NCBI RefSeq assembly: GCF_009827335.1
Contig: NZ_WTYH01000001.1
Span: 2,393,501-2,457,500 of the forward strand
Origin: Aurantiacibacter arachoides
GTDB taxonomy: Bacteria > Pseudomonadota > Alphaproteobacteria > Sphingomonadales > Sphingomonadaceae
Direction of reading: 5' to 3'
DNA: 64,000 nucleotides
Part shown: in pieces, positions 21,953-29,475 of the stretch
Numbering within the stretch: the first letter of the stretch is position 1
How the letters are laid out: each line of letters opens with the position of its first letter
Notes under the pieces: generated by a model
Told to the model about the DNA's origin: nothing
Databases searched by the model: none
Seen by the model: only the letters and a program-made list of their open reading frames with translations
Translations under genes and position numbers: made by a program

Positions 21953-23986
21953 GTGACGACATTACGCGATCTTCAAATCCGCCATGCCATTTACCGCCTA
22001 CGGTATGCGAACGGCGTTGATGAAGAGATTCAGAAATTGCTCGATCGGCTTGAGCGCAAGGTTGCCCAGCAAATCGGCCAGCGCTTGGCGGATATCGATG
22101 AACGCGGCAACGACCTCGGCCCAGCGACCACGCGTCGCCTAAACCAGCTTTTCGAAGAGATCAGCGCGATAAACGCTGACGTGTATGGTGTCGCGCACGA
22201 TCGGCTGAAGGCGAACCTGATCGACCTTGCTGAAGAGGAAATGGAATTCGCCGCCAAGGCCGTTAGCAACGCCACGGGCATCAGGGCTCAGGCCGCACTT
22301 GCCAGCCCAACCCGTCTGGCCTCGATCGTCACTGATCGCCCCATTCAGGGCAAACTCTTGGCCAGTTTCTTCAAGGGTGCCGAGGCTGGCACGATGAACC
22401 GTATCGAAGAGGCCATTCGCGATGGCATGGCCACGGGCAAGGGCTTGGAAAAGATCGTTCGCGAAGTGCGCAAGGAAGCGATCGGCATGTCCAAGCGATC
22501 GGCCAGCGCCATCGTTCGCACCTCGATCACCTCGATCTCTAATCACGCTCAGATGGAAGCGTTCAAGCGCAACCAGCGTGTCATCAAAGCATGGATGTTC
22601 AACGCCATCCTCGACAGCAAGACGACGCCCATTTGCGCCGCACTAGACAAGCGCATCTTCCCGATCGGGCAAGGGCCCACGCCCGCCCGCCATATCAACT
22701 GCCGCTCGACCATTACCGCCGTCACAGACCTCGACGCTTACGGTATCGATCCCGATCAGCTTGAGCGCGACGGTGAAGCCAAGATCACCAAGCGGCCACA
22801 AGATGACGATCCTACTTTCGAAAAGTGGATGGCCGATCGTGGCGAAGCCGTTCAAAATCAAATTCTCGGCAAGACACGTGCGCAGTTGTGGCGTGATGGC
22901 AAATACAGCCTTCGCGACTTCATCAGAAACAACCGCGAAGTCATACCGCTGAGCGAATTGCGCCGCCTTCAGCCTGTTGGCGACGTGATCAGCGAGATCG
23001 AGATTGACGAGGTCTTGCCCGCCGCCTTGGCACCGTTCAACCCGCGCAATCCCAACGTCACCGCCGAGACGATCGAGGTGCAATCGAGGCTGGCCTTACA
23101 AAAGGCGCTTCGCCCAGCGATCGAAGCGGCGCATAAGACCAATCGGTTCAAGGTGAACGAATTTCGGGGCAACCATAACAAGCTTGGTAAGGTCAATTTC
23201 TCGGCCAACTTTGATGACGAGACCGTCAGCATGATCGCGGCGATCATGCCTGAGATCGATGCGATCACCGATCGGTTCAACGTGCCGCGTCTTAGGGGCT
23301 TGCATGGTGGCGCTGGTGCCAATGCCTCGGCCAGCATGGGCGACGGTGTTCTTGCGATCAATCCGACCATCTTCAATGGATATGCCGCCAAGGTTGGACG
23401 CCGTGCTGATGCCGCGATCGACACCGCCAAGATCGAAGCCCTTCGCGCTGAGCATGGCGTCGCGGTGAAGGCGATGAATGACGCGCTTGGTGATTACGAG
23501 GAATTCCAGCGCCGTCGCGCCGTGGTGACTGAGATCGCAAAGCGTTTTGAGAAAGAGCGCAGGGCCATCAACAAACAAGCAAAGCAAGCGTCGATCAATC
23601 GCGCGATCACAAATCGCCCAGTCTCGACGTGGAAGGTTGGCGATGACGTGAAAGACCGCCCAAGCGGTTCGCAACATTATTTCAGCGACATCGATAAGGC
23701 GCGTGTCGTCATGTATCACGAGACCGCACACACCATTCATCAGGAATACAAGCGCACGGGATACCGCCGCGACGTTGGTTTGCCGCCGATCGAGATCGAG
23801 TTGCAAGCGTTGTATAATGCCAAGGTTCGCTCAGGCGACCTGAAAAAGAATGCGCCAACGTCATACGCAATGACGAACAGCAAAGAATGGTTTGCCGAAT
23901 CCTTCGCCCTTTACATGATGGGCCGCGAAGACTTGGTCGATGTCGACTTGATTGAATTGATTGAAAGGATTGCTCGTGGACAGTGA
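21953..23986 (+). CDS. MuF-type head protein fused to a zincin metalloprotease-like domain
   Basis: 677 residues. Residues roughly 150-255 carry the Mu gpF/head-morphogenesis domain: IVRTSITSISNHAQMEAF, then WMFNAILDSKTTPICAALDKR and PARHINCRST. A long helical linker follows. The last 110 residues contain MYHETAHTIHQEY (HExxH at 589-593) and KEWFAESFALYMMG (Glu649), the His-Glu-His plus downstream Glu layout of zincin peptidases, similar to the lethal-factor-like type. MuF proteins with C-terminal enzymatic domains are known as phage polymorphic toxins. A small acidic gene overlaps the end. Protease activity and target are inferred. Confidence 0.8.
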   Translation: MTTLRDLQIRHAIYRLRYANGVDEEIQKLLDRLERKVAQQIGQRLADIDERGNDLGPATTRRLNQLFEEISAINADVYGVAHDRLKANLIDLAEEEMEFAAKAVSNATGIRAQAALASPTRLASIVTDRPIQGKLLASFFKGAEAGTMNRIEEAIRDGMATGKGLEKIVREVRKEAIGMSKRSASAIVRTSITSISNHAQMEAFKRNQRVIKAWMFNAILDSKTTPICAALDKRIFPIGQGPTPARHINCRSTITAVTDLDAYGIDPDQLERDGEAKITKRPQDDDPTFEKWMADRGEAVQNQILGKTRAQLWRDGKYSLRDFIRNNREVIPLSELRRLQPVGDVISEIEIDEVLPAALAPFNPRNPNVTAETIEVQSRLALQKALRPAIEAAHKTNRFKVNEFRGNHNKLGKVNFSANFDDETVSMIAAIMPEIDAITDRFNVPRLRGLHGGAGANASASMGDGVLAINPTIFNGYAAKVGRRADAAIDTAKIEALRAEHGVAVKAMNDALGDYEEFQRRRAVVTEIAKRFEKERRAINKQAKQASINRAITNRPVSTWKVGDDVKDRPSGSQHYFSDIDKARVVMYHETAHTIHQEYKRTGYRRDVGLPPIEIELQALYNAKVRSGDLKKNAPTSYAMTNSKEWFAESFALYMMGREDLVDVDLIELIERIARGQ

Positions 23987-24176
23987 ACAGAAAGCACTTG
24001 AGATAGTGCGCAAGAAAGGCGTCGATCTCGATCGCAACGATGAAATGGAAATCAGCCGTCTGTTGAGCGAGTTGCCGCTTGAAGAGTGGTTTGAGGCGAC
24101 AACGGGCATTTACGAGATCATCACGTTGATCGTCAACGATCCCGACTATCGCGGCGATATCGTGCTGACAGACTGA
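23976..24176 (+). CDS. Small acidic protein overlapping the MuF-zincin gene; possible immunity protein
   Basis: 66 residues from GTG 23976, with AAAGG about seven bases upstream; 11 bases overlap the MuF gene. The sequence MDSEQKALEIVRKKGVDLDR... is acidic and helical (EMEISRLLSELPLEEWFEATTGIYEIITLIVNDPDYRG). A short acidic partner encoded directly after a toxin-like C-terminal domain is how immunity genes are normally placed. That role is inference; a structural accessory protein is the alternative. Confidence 0.55.
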   Translation: MDSEQKALEIVRKKGVDLDRNDEMEISRLLSELPLEEWFEATTGIYEIITLIVNDPDYRGDIVLTD

Positions 24177-24194
24177 TCAATTCACTCGTCTGAC

Positions 24195-24200
24195 TAAATA
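24195..24200 (+). promoter_or_regulatory. TAAATA box with a 70-base leader to scaffold ATG 24271
   Basis: GACTAAATA followed by a leader with hairpins CTGG-ttagg-CCAG (24206-24218) and GCGCC-ttg-GGCGC (24229-24241), then AGGAAGGACGGGG before the ATG. Unlike most boxes, there is no start codon at N4. Confidence 0.55.
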
Positions 24201-24270
24201 GAGGGCTGGTTAGGCCAGCAAAACAACCGCGCCTTGGGCGCACCCTCTAATTTTAGGAAGGACGGGGAAC

Positions 24271-24912
24271 ATGGAAATTACTGAAGAAGAATTGGCCGCG
24301 AAGATCAACGAAGCGATCGAAGCCGCCATGGAAAAGGCCAACGCCGCCCACGAGGCCGCGATCAAGGGCCTCAAGGACAAGAACACCCAACTAATCGCTG
24401 ACAAGAAGGCGGCAAAAGACGCCGCTGAAGAGGCTGAGGCGAAGAACGCTGAAGCGTCTGGCGACATCGATCGCGTCAAGGCATCGCATGAAAAGGCGAT
24501 CAAGACGCTTACCGAACGCGCTGAAAAGGCCGAGGCCGCGCGCGACACGTTCCTGATCGACAACGTCATCACCAGCGATCTCGCCACTCACAACGTTGCA
24601 CCCGCTTTCCGCCCGATGTTGGCGATGGCGTGGAAGGCTCAGGCCAAGGTGACTGATGGTGAAGCTTTCATCGGTGATCAGCCGATCGCGGAATACATCA
24701 AGACCTTCGCCACCAGCGACGAAGGGAAGCACTACATTCTAGCACCGCAAACCAGCGGCGGCGGCGCAGTCGGCTCGACCTCGACCACGGCAAGCCGCGC
24801 GGCACCGTCAAACTCTGCCGAGTGGGCCGAGGCCATGAAGATGGCAAATGAAAACCCTGCCGCGTTCAATTCGTGGATGGATAACATCGGTCAACCCGAC
24901 ATGAAGGTCTGA
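24271..24912 (+). CDS. Capsid scaffolding protein
   Basis: 213 residues, very rich in Ala, Glu and Lys. Residues 1-95 form a long coiled coil (LAAKINEAIEAAMEKANAAHEAAIKGL, AAKDAAEEAEAKNAEASGDI). A globular region follows (DNVITSDLATHNVAPAFRPM), then a Ser/Thr/Gly linker and a helix near the C terminus (SAEWAEAMKMANENPAAFNSW). Composition, length and the place just before the major capsid gene identify it. AGGAAGG is the ribosome site. Confidence 0.8.
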   Translation: MEITEEELAAKINEAIEAAMEKANAAHEAAIKGLKDKNTQLIADKKAAKDAAEEAEAKNAEASGDIDRVKASHEKAIKTLTERAEKAEAARDTFLIDNVITSDLATHNVAPAFRPMLAMAWKAQAKVTDGEAFIGDQPIAEYIKTFATSDEGKHYILAPQTSGGGAVGSTSTTASRAAPSNSAEWAEAMKMANENPAAFNSWMDNIGQPDMKV

Positions 24913-24936
24913 GATCAAGCAAAACAAGACACTGAA

Positions 24937-24942
24937 TAAATA
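24937..24942 (+). promoter_or_regulatory. TAAATA box with a 72-base leader to capsid ATG 25015
   Basis: GAATAAATAACC followed by a perfect 8 bp hairpin (GTGCGCGC, 24946-24953, with GCGCGCAC, 24960-24967) and a second stem, CCAAGTTTGG with CCAAACTGG, whose 3' side runs into the GGAG ribosome site. Confidence 0.5.
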
Positions 24943-25014
24943 ACCGTGCGCGCATTTGGGCGCGCACGGGCTCCAAGTTTGGGCTCGTTTTTGTCCAAAC
25001 TGGAGAATTACATA

Positions 25015-25953
25015 ATGACTAGAATTTCTGATCTGGTGCCCAACGAAAAGGTTCTTGGTAACCTCGTCAACGCACTTCTTCCCGAATACAACCCGCTGAT
25101 CAACAGCGGCCTCGTCGCTCGTGCACCTGAAGTTGACGCCGTCGTGTCTGGCGGTTCGCGCAAGCAGGGCCTCGCCTTTATCAACCCGCTGGCCGCTGAT
25201 GAGGCCAACACCGCGTCTGATGACCTCTCGGTTCAGGGCGCATACGGCAAGCTGACGGCTGACGAATTCAACGCCATCCGTCTCGATCGCAACTATGGTT
25301 GGGGCACCAGCGACCTCACCCGCATGGTCACGCAATATGACGTCAAGGGCGGCATTCAGGCTGGCATCGCGGCTTACTGGGCTCGTCAGTTTGAGTTGAC
25401 CGCTACCTCGGCAATGGTTGGCGCTCTGGCCGCTGCACCGTCACTGACGGTTGGCGACGGCACTGCCGCTTTTGACACCGACCTGATCATCGACGCCACC
25501 GTCGAGGCTGGCGAATACATGGACCTCTTCGATGTCCTGATCGTCTCGCCCGCGACCAAGGCCAAGATGATGAAGATGAATTCGGCCAACACGTTCGTTC
25601 GTGCCAGCGACAACGGCATCAAGATCGACACTTGGGGCGGCTACAAGCTGATCACTTCCAAGGCTTTTGGTGACGACACCACGATCGTTGCGCGTTCGGG
25701 CGCGATTGCGTTCGGTGAAGGCGTGATTGCTGGCGAAGTGCCGTTCGAAGTCGAGCGTGTCGCCAACGGTGGCAACGGTCAGGGTGGCGACATCCTGCAC
25801 AGCCGTCGCTCTTACGTCGTGCACCCGCAGGGCTTCAGCTACAAGGCCACCAATGTCGCGCCGACCAACGCGAACCTTGAAGCGGCCTCGGCTTGGGAAC
25901 TCGCGGTTGACGCCGAGATGGTTGGTTTCCGCGCGATCTCGCACCTCGCCTAA
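25015..25953 (+). CDS. Major capsid protein
   Basis: 312 residues from ATG 25015, with GGAG nine bases upstream. The sequence begins MTRISDLVPNEKVLGNLVNALLPEYNPLINSGL and contains GTSDLTRMVTQYDVKGGIQAGIAAYWARQFELTATSAMVGAL and a beta-rich C-terminal half (IAFGEGVIAGEVPFEVERVANG). It follows the scaffold and precedes connector genes, and has its own leader and terminator, as expected for the most abundant virion protein. The frame is open upstream, but only through the leader hairpin. Confidence 0.85.
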   Translation: MTRISDLVPNEKVLGNLVNALLPEYNPLINSGLVARAPEVDAVVSGGSRKQGLAFINPLAADEANTASDDLSVQGAYGKLTADEFNAIRLDRNYGWGTSDLTRMVTQYDVKGGIQAGIAAYWARQFELTATSAMVGALAAAPSLTVGDGTAAFDTDLIIDATVEAGEYMDLFDVLIVSPATKAKMMKMNSANTFVRASDNGIKIDTWGGYKLITSKAFGDDTTIVARSGAIAFGEGVIAGEVPFEVERVANGGNGQGGDILHSRRSYVVHPQGFSYKATNVAPTNANLEAASAWELAVDAEMVGFRAISHLA

Positions 25954-25977
25954 TAGGCAAAAAGCGAAAACGATTTG

Positions 25978-26005
25978 GGGCGGCGGGGCAACCTGCCGCC
26001 CTTTT
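25978..26005 (+). terminator. Terminator after the capsid gene
   Basis: GGGCGGC (25978-25984) pairs with GCCGCCC (25995-26001), followed by TTTTC. A TAAATA box follows 11 bases later. Confidence 0.8.
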
Positions 26006-26015
26006 CGTATCTGAC

Positions 26016-26021
26016 TAAATA
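26016..26021 (+). promoter_or_regulatory. TAAATA box, N4 before ATG 26026
   Basis: GACTAAATA-gatg-ATG, directly downstream of the capsid terminator, so a new promoter is needed here. Confidence 0.65.
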
Positions 26022-26025
26022 GATG

Positions 26026-26502
26026 ATGATCATCACCACCCTCGGCGCGATCGACGCCAACTCATACGCCGATATCGTCACCGCTGACGCGTTCCACAAA
26101 TTGCGCAACAATCAAGCGTGGGCTGACGCAGCCGAATCTGCAAAGACTGCCGCCCTTGTGCGCGCCACCGATTATCTCGACGCGAATTACATTTACGTCT
26201 CGGTGCCCGCCACAGAATTTCAGGCACTAGAACACCCGCGAATTTCAAACCCTGACATTCTCGACGCGCGCATCGTCAAAGCCACGATCATGTTGGCCGA
26301 GAAATTCCTGACAGACGATCCACTCGCAACACCTTCCCCAACGGTTATCTCGACCACCGAAAAGCTTGAGGGTGTCGGTGAATCCTCGACCACTTACGCC
26401 GCACCCGTGCCCGTCAGCGACCCTTACCCGCAAGTCACGCGCACACTGGGCAAGATGGCCGTTCGCCGAGGCGGCGGCTTCAGCAACATCAGGATGCGCT
26501 AA
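26026..26502 (+). CDS. Head-tail connector (DnaT-like fold family)
   Basis: 158 residues. The N-terminal part (GAIDANSYADIVTADAFHKL, TAALVRATDYLDANYIYV) has the pattern of phage proteins annotated as DnaT-like or head-tail adaptors, which bind under the portal. It lies directly after the capsid gene, matching that role. The C-terminal part is Thr/Pro-rich and ends basic (RRGGGFSNIRMR). Confidence 0.7.
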   Translation: MIITTLGAIDANSYADIVTADAFHKLRNNQAWADAAESAKTAALVRATDYLDANYIYVSVPATEFQALEHPRISNPDILDARIVKATIMLAEKFLTDDPLATPSPTVISTTEKLEGVGESSTTYAAPVPVSDPYPQVTRTLGKMAVRRGGGFSNIRMR

Positions 26503-26503
26503 G

Positions 26504-26845
26504 ATGGCCTTCCTCGATCGAATGGAAGCGCTCAAGGATCGCTTCGTCAATTCAGACAAATTCACCGATGCGACGATCACCCGCACCAGCGGTGCGGCGA
26601 CGTATGACCCGATCGTCGGCAAGACCGTCACGACCTCTGCAACCATTCCTTGTCGCGCGGTGCTGGGCACGATCGAGGTCGAGAACGATCGAGGCGCGAT
26701 CGTCGAGAAAACCGCCGTTACCGTGAACGTCGCGATCAAGGCGGGTGACGTCATCACCATCGGCACCACCACCGTTACGATCGGCACGGTCAAGACGACG
26801 GCACCGCATGGCACCGCGATCTTGTGGAAGGGCGTGGCAAAGTGA
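26504..26845 (+). CDS. Head completion/stopper-like protein
   Basis: 113 residues from ATG 26504, one base after the previous stop codon. Beta-rich (ATITRTSGAATYDPIVGKTV, TAVTVNVAIKAGDVITIG), the usual character of head-closure proteins in this position. Overlapping or touching genes on both sides show it is translated in one operon from the box at 26016. Confidence 0.6.
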   Translation: MAFLDRMEALKDRFVNSDKFTDATITRTSGAATYDPIVGKTVTTSATIPCRAVLGTIEVENDRGAIVEKTAVTVNVAIKAGDVITIGTTTVTIGTVKTTAPHGTAILWKGVAK

Positions 26846-27150
26846 GGATTACGATCGACGTCAGCGACATCACTTTCTCACTCGACGAAGAGTTGGAAGA
26901 GAATGAACAGCTTGCAAAAGATGAAGCGCTCAAGACAGCGCACAACATCGTCAAGGAATTGAAGAAAGAACCGCCCGTTGGCACACCGCGCAAGAATGGC
27001 ATCGCACGCAATGGTTGGGACGTTGACGAGAACGGTGACGCACCCGTCATCTTCAACAACGTCGAATATATCAACGCGCTCAATAATGGACATTCGAAGC
27101 AATCGCCCGCTGGTTTCGTCGAGGCCGCGATCGACAAATTCACTAAATAG
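26842..27150 (+). CDS. HK97 gp10-like tail completion protein
   Basis: 102 residues from GTG 26842, overlapping the previous stop (GTGA). The pattern LKKEPPVGTPRKNGIARNGWDV, then PVIFNNVEYINALNNGHSKQSPAGFVEAAID is typical of the gp10-like family, with its P-V-x-T-P-x-x-x-G turn and the H-S-x-Q-A/S-P motif. It joins the head connector to the tail tube. Confidence 0.75.
   Translation: MRITIDVSDITFSLDEELEENEQLAKDEALKTAHNIVKELKKEPPVGTPRKNGIARNGWDVDENGDAPVIFNNVEYINALNNGHSKQSPAGFVEAAIDKFTK
27144..27149 (+). promoter_or_regulatory. TAAATA box, N4 before ATG 27154
   Basis: CACTAAATA-gatc-ATG, overlapping the end of the gp10-like gene. Confidence 0.6.
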
Positions 27151-27153
27151 ATC

Positions 27154-27561
27154 ATGCTCCAACGTGATCGCCAGAAACTAACCGCACACTTTGTCGAAAA
27201 CTGGGAAGGGCCGTTGACGCTCTTCGATAACCAGCCCGCCATTGACGTGCCCGAAAACACGCTTTGGTGCCGTTTCTCGATCACCGCTGGCGCATCATTC
27301 CACGACGCGGGCTCGTCACAGTCAGGCCTCTATATTCAACAGGGGCGCGTATGGCTTCAGGTTTTCGTGCCCGAACAGACGGGCACCGCCGATGGTGATG
27401 AATTGCTCGATCGTTTCGGCGCGATCTTCAGCCATGCCATTCTCGACGATTACGCGATCAGGTGCCGTTTGCCCGATTATGGCCGCGAACCTTCGATCGA
27501 TGACGGTTACATGATGGTGACCGCGTCCATCCCGTGGGAAGCAAGACGCCGCTATTCCTGA
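27154..27561 (+). CDS. Tail terminator protein
   Basis: 135 residues. The arrangement DRQKLTAHFVENWEGPLTLFDNQPAIDVPENTLWCRFSI, then GLYIQQGRVWLQVFVPEQTGTADGDELLDRFGAIF, matches the DUF4128-type tail terminators that cap the tail tube. It sits between the gp10-like protein and the tail tube, as expected. Translation probably depends on the box, since no ribosome site is visible. Confidence 0.75.
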   Translation: MLQRDRQKLTAHFVENWEGPLTLFDNQPAIDVPENTLWCRFSITAGASFHDAGSSQSGLYIQQGRVWLQVFVPEQTGTADGDELLDRFGAIFSHAILDDYAIRCRLPDYGREPSIDDGYMMVTASIPWEARRRYS

Positions 27562-27585
27562 GATCAACCATTTCCGCGCCACCGA

Positions 27586-27591
27586 TAAATA
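27586..27591 (+). promoter_or_regulatory. TAAATA box with a 52-base leader to tail-tube ATG 27644
   Basis: CGATAAATAAAGG; A replaces the usual C before the box. The leader carries hairpins and a GGAG ribosome site. Confidence 0.5.
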
Positions 27592-27598
27592 AAGGCGC

Positions 27599-27634
27599 GG
27601 AGCAAGACGCTCCATCTTGATCTAATTTTGGAGC
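27599..27634 (+). promoter_or_regulatory. Leader with alternative pairings over the ribosome site
   Basis: GGAGC (27599-27603) and GCTCC (27609-27613) form a small hairpin. The same GCTCC can instead pair with GGAGC at 27630-27634, which contains the ribosome-binding site of the tail-tube gene. The two structures exclude each other. Confidence 0.45.
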
Positions 27635-27643
27635 GAATTACTT

Positions 27644-28552
27644 ATGGCTTATTCACCTAGCGACACTCAGTTCGCAGTTGTTGGCGAAACCGTTTCGGGT
27701 GTTACACCCGCCACGCCCGCCTTCAAAATCTTCCCGCACAATAGCGGCGACAATATCACCAGCACCAGCGAGTGGATTGATTCACCCGCCGTGCGCCCGA
27801 ACCGTGGCAGCAACGGTGGACGCCGTGCGGCCTACAGCACCGCTGGCACCTTGAACGCTCATTTTCAGCGTGACGCGTCGATCGATCTCTTGCTCGCCAG
27901 CGGTTTCAGCGGCGCTTGGAACACCGCAACCCTCAAGGGCGGCGCGACTGATTCCAGCGTCACCGTCGAGAAGCTGATGAAGGATTCCGTGAACCGCTAT
28001 CACCGCGTTCTTGCAACGCAGGTGTCAAAGACGACCTTCAGCGGCAAGGCCACTGACAACGTCATGGTTTCCTTCGATCTCGTCGGCACGACCTTCACCA
28101 ATTCCAGCGCGATCGTGACTGGTGCGACTTACGCCGATCCCGCAACCACGCTGGGCTTGGCTGGCGAAGATGTCACCATGACGCTCGGCGGGCTTACCGT
28201 CGATTTCGTGTCCTTCGAAACGATGGTCGAGTTTGATCGCTCGGCCCAGTTTATGTTTGGCAGCACCGCCGCTCGTGCGATCGGCACCGCTGGCCAGCGC
28301 AAGGTTTCGGGTTCGGTCGAATTCTTCATGCCTTCGACCGATTACTTCGCGTCGCTGGCCGCACCCGCTGGCCTACCGCTCGTGATCACCATGGGCTCTG
28401 GCGTCAACGGCTACAGGCTCACGGTTCCCGCCGCTCAATTCCGCGTTCCTGAGGATAGCGAAGACGGTTCGGCGATTATCGTGAAGGCCGACTTCAGCGG
28501 CGCGAACACCACCGCTGATGGCACCAACATCATTCTTGAGCGTCTCTCCTAA
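27644..28552 (+). CDS. Major tail tube protein
   Basis: 302 residues. GVTPATPAFKIFPHNSGDNITSTSEWIDSPAVRPNRGSNGGRRAAYSTAGTLN is the phage TTP_13-like start, followed by repeated beta strands and a C-terminal domain, VNGYRLTVPAAQFRVPEDSEDGSAIIVKADFSG. Many copies stack to form the tail. It has its own box, leader, GGAG site and downstream terminator, consistent with high expression. Confidence 0.85.
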   Translation: MAYSPSDTQFAVVGETVSGVTPATPAFKIFPHNSGDNITSTSEWIDSPAVRPNRGSNGGRRAAYSTAGTLNAHFQRDASIDLLLASGFSGAWNTATLKGGATDSSVTVEKLMKDSVNRYHRVLATQVSKTTFSGKATDNVMVSFDLVGTTFTNSSAIVTGATYADPATTLGLAGEDVTMTLGGLTVDFVSFETMVEFDRSAQFMFGSTAARAIGTAGQRKVSGSVEFFMPSTDYFASLAAPAGLPLVITMGSGVNGYRLTVPAAQFRVPEDSEDGSAIIVKADFSGANTTADGTNIILERLS

Positions 28553-28577
28553 TTCCTCACAAATTTGGAGAAAACGG

Positions 28578-28614
28578 ACGGGCGGTGTCTTAACGGCATC
28601 GCCCGTTTTCTTTT
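28578..28614 (+). terminator. Terminator after the tail-tube gene
   Basis: ACGGGCG (28578-28584) pairs with CGCCCGT (28600-28606), followed by TTTCTTTT. Confidence 0.75.
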
Positions 28615-28617
28615 GCC

Positions 28618-28623
28618 TAAATA
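28618..28623 (+). promoter_or_regulatory. TAAATA box with a 31-base leader to chaperone ATG 28655
   Basis: GCCTAAATACTTCACAA; TTCACAA pairs with TTGTGA just before the GAGGAA ribosome site. It lies directly after the tail-tube terminator. Confidence 0.55.
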
Positions 28624-28654
28624 CTTCACAATCCATTTTGTGAGGAAATCAAAT

Positions 28655-29095
28655 ATGTCGAAGTTTTACGTGCCCGCACGCGTCAATAAGGCCGTCGCTG
28701 ATAAGGGCCGCTGGTTTACGGTCGAAGATGAAGCGGGCATCGTTTATGGCGAATTCAAGCTGAAGTTCATCGATCAGCTTAGTCAGAAAACCGCGCGCGA
28801 CAAGAAGCGCATCTATGCTGAAAAGCGCATCAACAACGACAAGGAAAACGACAACACCAAGCGCGCCGCCGCGTCGCTTGCCTACATCAGCATGATCGAT
28901 TGGAAGCTTCCCACCGACCCTAACGACAAGAAGGCGGTTTCGCCCGCTTTCACACCCGATGATGCGTATGAGTATCTTCAGATGGAAGAGGCGCATATCG
29001 TGATGATTTATCTGGCCGACTACGCGTCAAACAACGTCTATTATCAGGAAGATGAAGACGACGCGGGTGAAGAGGAAACCGTAAGAAAAAACTAA
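28655..29095 (+). CDS. Tail assembly chaperone, short form (gpG-like)
   Basis: 146 residues from ATG 28655. Charged and helical, with DKKRIYAEKRINNDKENDNTKRAAASLAYI and an acidic end (YQEDEDDAGEEETVRKN). It lies between tail tube and tape measure, the position of lambda G. Just before its stop is the slippery sequence A AAA AAC, so a minority of ribosomes should shift into the next frame to make a longer form. Confidence 0.8.
   Translation: MSKFYVPARVNKAVADKGRWFTVEDEAGIVYGEFKLKFIDQLSQKTARDKKRIYAEKRINNDKENDNTKRAAASLAYISMIDWKLPTDPNDKKAVSPAFTPDDAYEYLQMEEAHIVMIYLADYASNNVYYQEDEDDAGEEETVRKN
29086..29092 (+). promoter_or_regulatory. Programmed -1 frameshift site
   Basis: A AAA AAC in the zero frame, followed at once by the TAA stop of the short form. 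Slippage by -1 joins the frame that is open to 29460. This is the classic X XXY YYZ type. Confidence 0.75.
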
Positions 29096-29460
29096 GCGCG
29101 CTGATCGAGTGGCAGATTACGACACCGCAACTGTCAACGCTTATCGATCTTGCTGAGAATGCCAGCGGCGGCGCACAAGAACGTGCCGCCGCCGTGCTGG
29201 CGACCCAACCACCGCTTCACGAGATATCGGTGTTCTATTGGAACGCCTTTATCGAATTGAACAGTGAACGCCCGATCGGCATGTCTGGCAGCGGCTTGAT
29301 ACCGCTGACTGCCATACGTGCTTATGCGCAAGACTATGATCTCGATCGTCAGGAATACGAGACATTCAAACGCATAATCGGTGCGGTTGATAATCGCCGC
29401 CAAAGATTGATTGATGATAAGCGCGAAAAGGAAGCCGCTAAGAACAAGAAGGCTTCCTAA
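29092..29460 (+). CDS. Frameshift extension of the tail assembly chaperone (gpGT-like)
   Basis: After slippage the frame continues for 122 residues (LSALIEWQITTPQLSTLIDLA... ending REKEAAKNKKAS), giving a fusion of about 268 residues over 28655-29460. It has no convincing start of its own; an internal GTG at 29194 lacks a ribosome site. In siphophages the fused form binds the tape measure while tail tube subunits assemble. Position just before the tape measure supports this. Confidence 0.75.
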   Translation, partial: LSALIEWQITTPQLSTLIDLAENASGGAQERAAAVLATQPPLHEISVFYWNAFIELNSERPIGMSGSGLIPLTAIRAYAQDYDLDRQEYETFKRIIGAVDNRRQRLIDDKREKEAAKNKKAS

Positions 29461-29465
29461 TCGCC

Positions 29466-29471
29466 TAAATA
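29466..29471 (+). promoter_or_regulatory. TAAATA box, N4 before GTG 29476
   Basis: GCCTAAATA-cggc-GTG. Confidence 0.6.
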
Positions 29472-29475
29472 CGGC

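Noticed and set aside
24201..24248. Three-way junction in the scaffold leader closed by AGAGGG/CCCTCT
   Set aside because: If transcription starts about five bases after the box, the AGAGGG strand would mostly not be in the RNA; only the two inner hairpins were kept.
29194..29460. Separate 88-residue gene starting at GTG 29194
   Set aside because: Same frame as the -1 extension of the chaperone, no ribosome-binding site, and the coding frame is open back to the slippery site.
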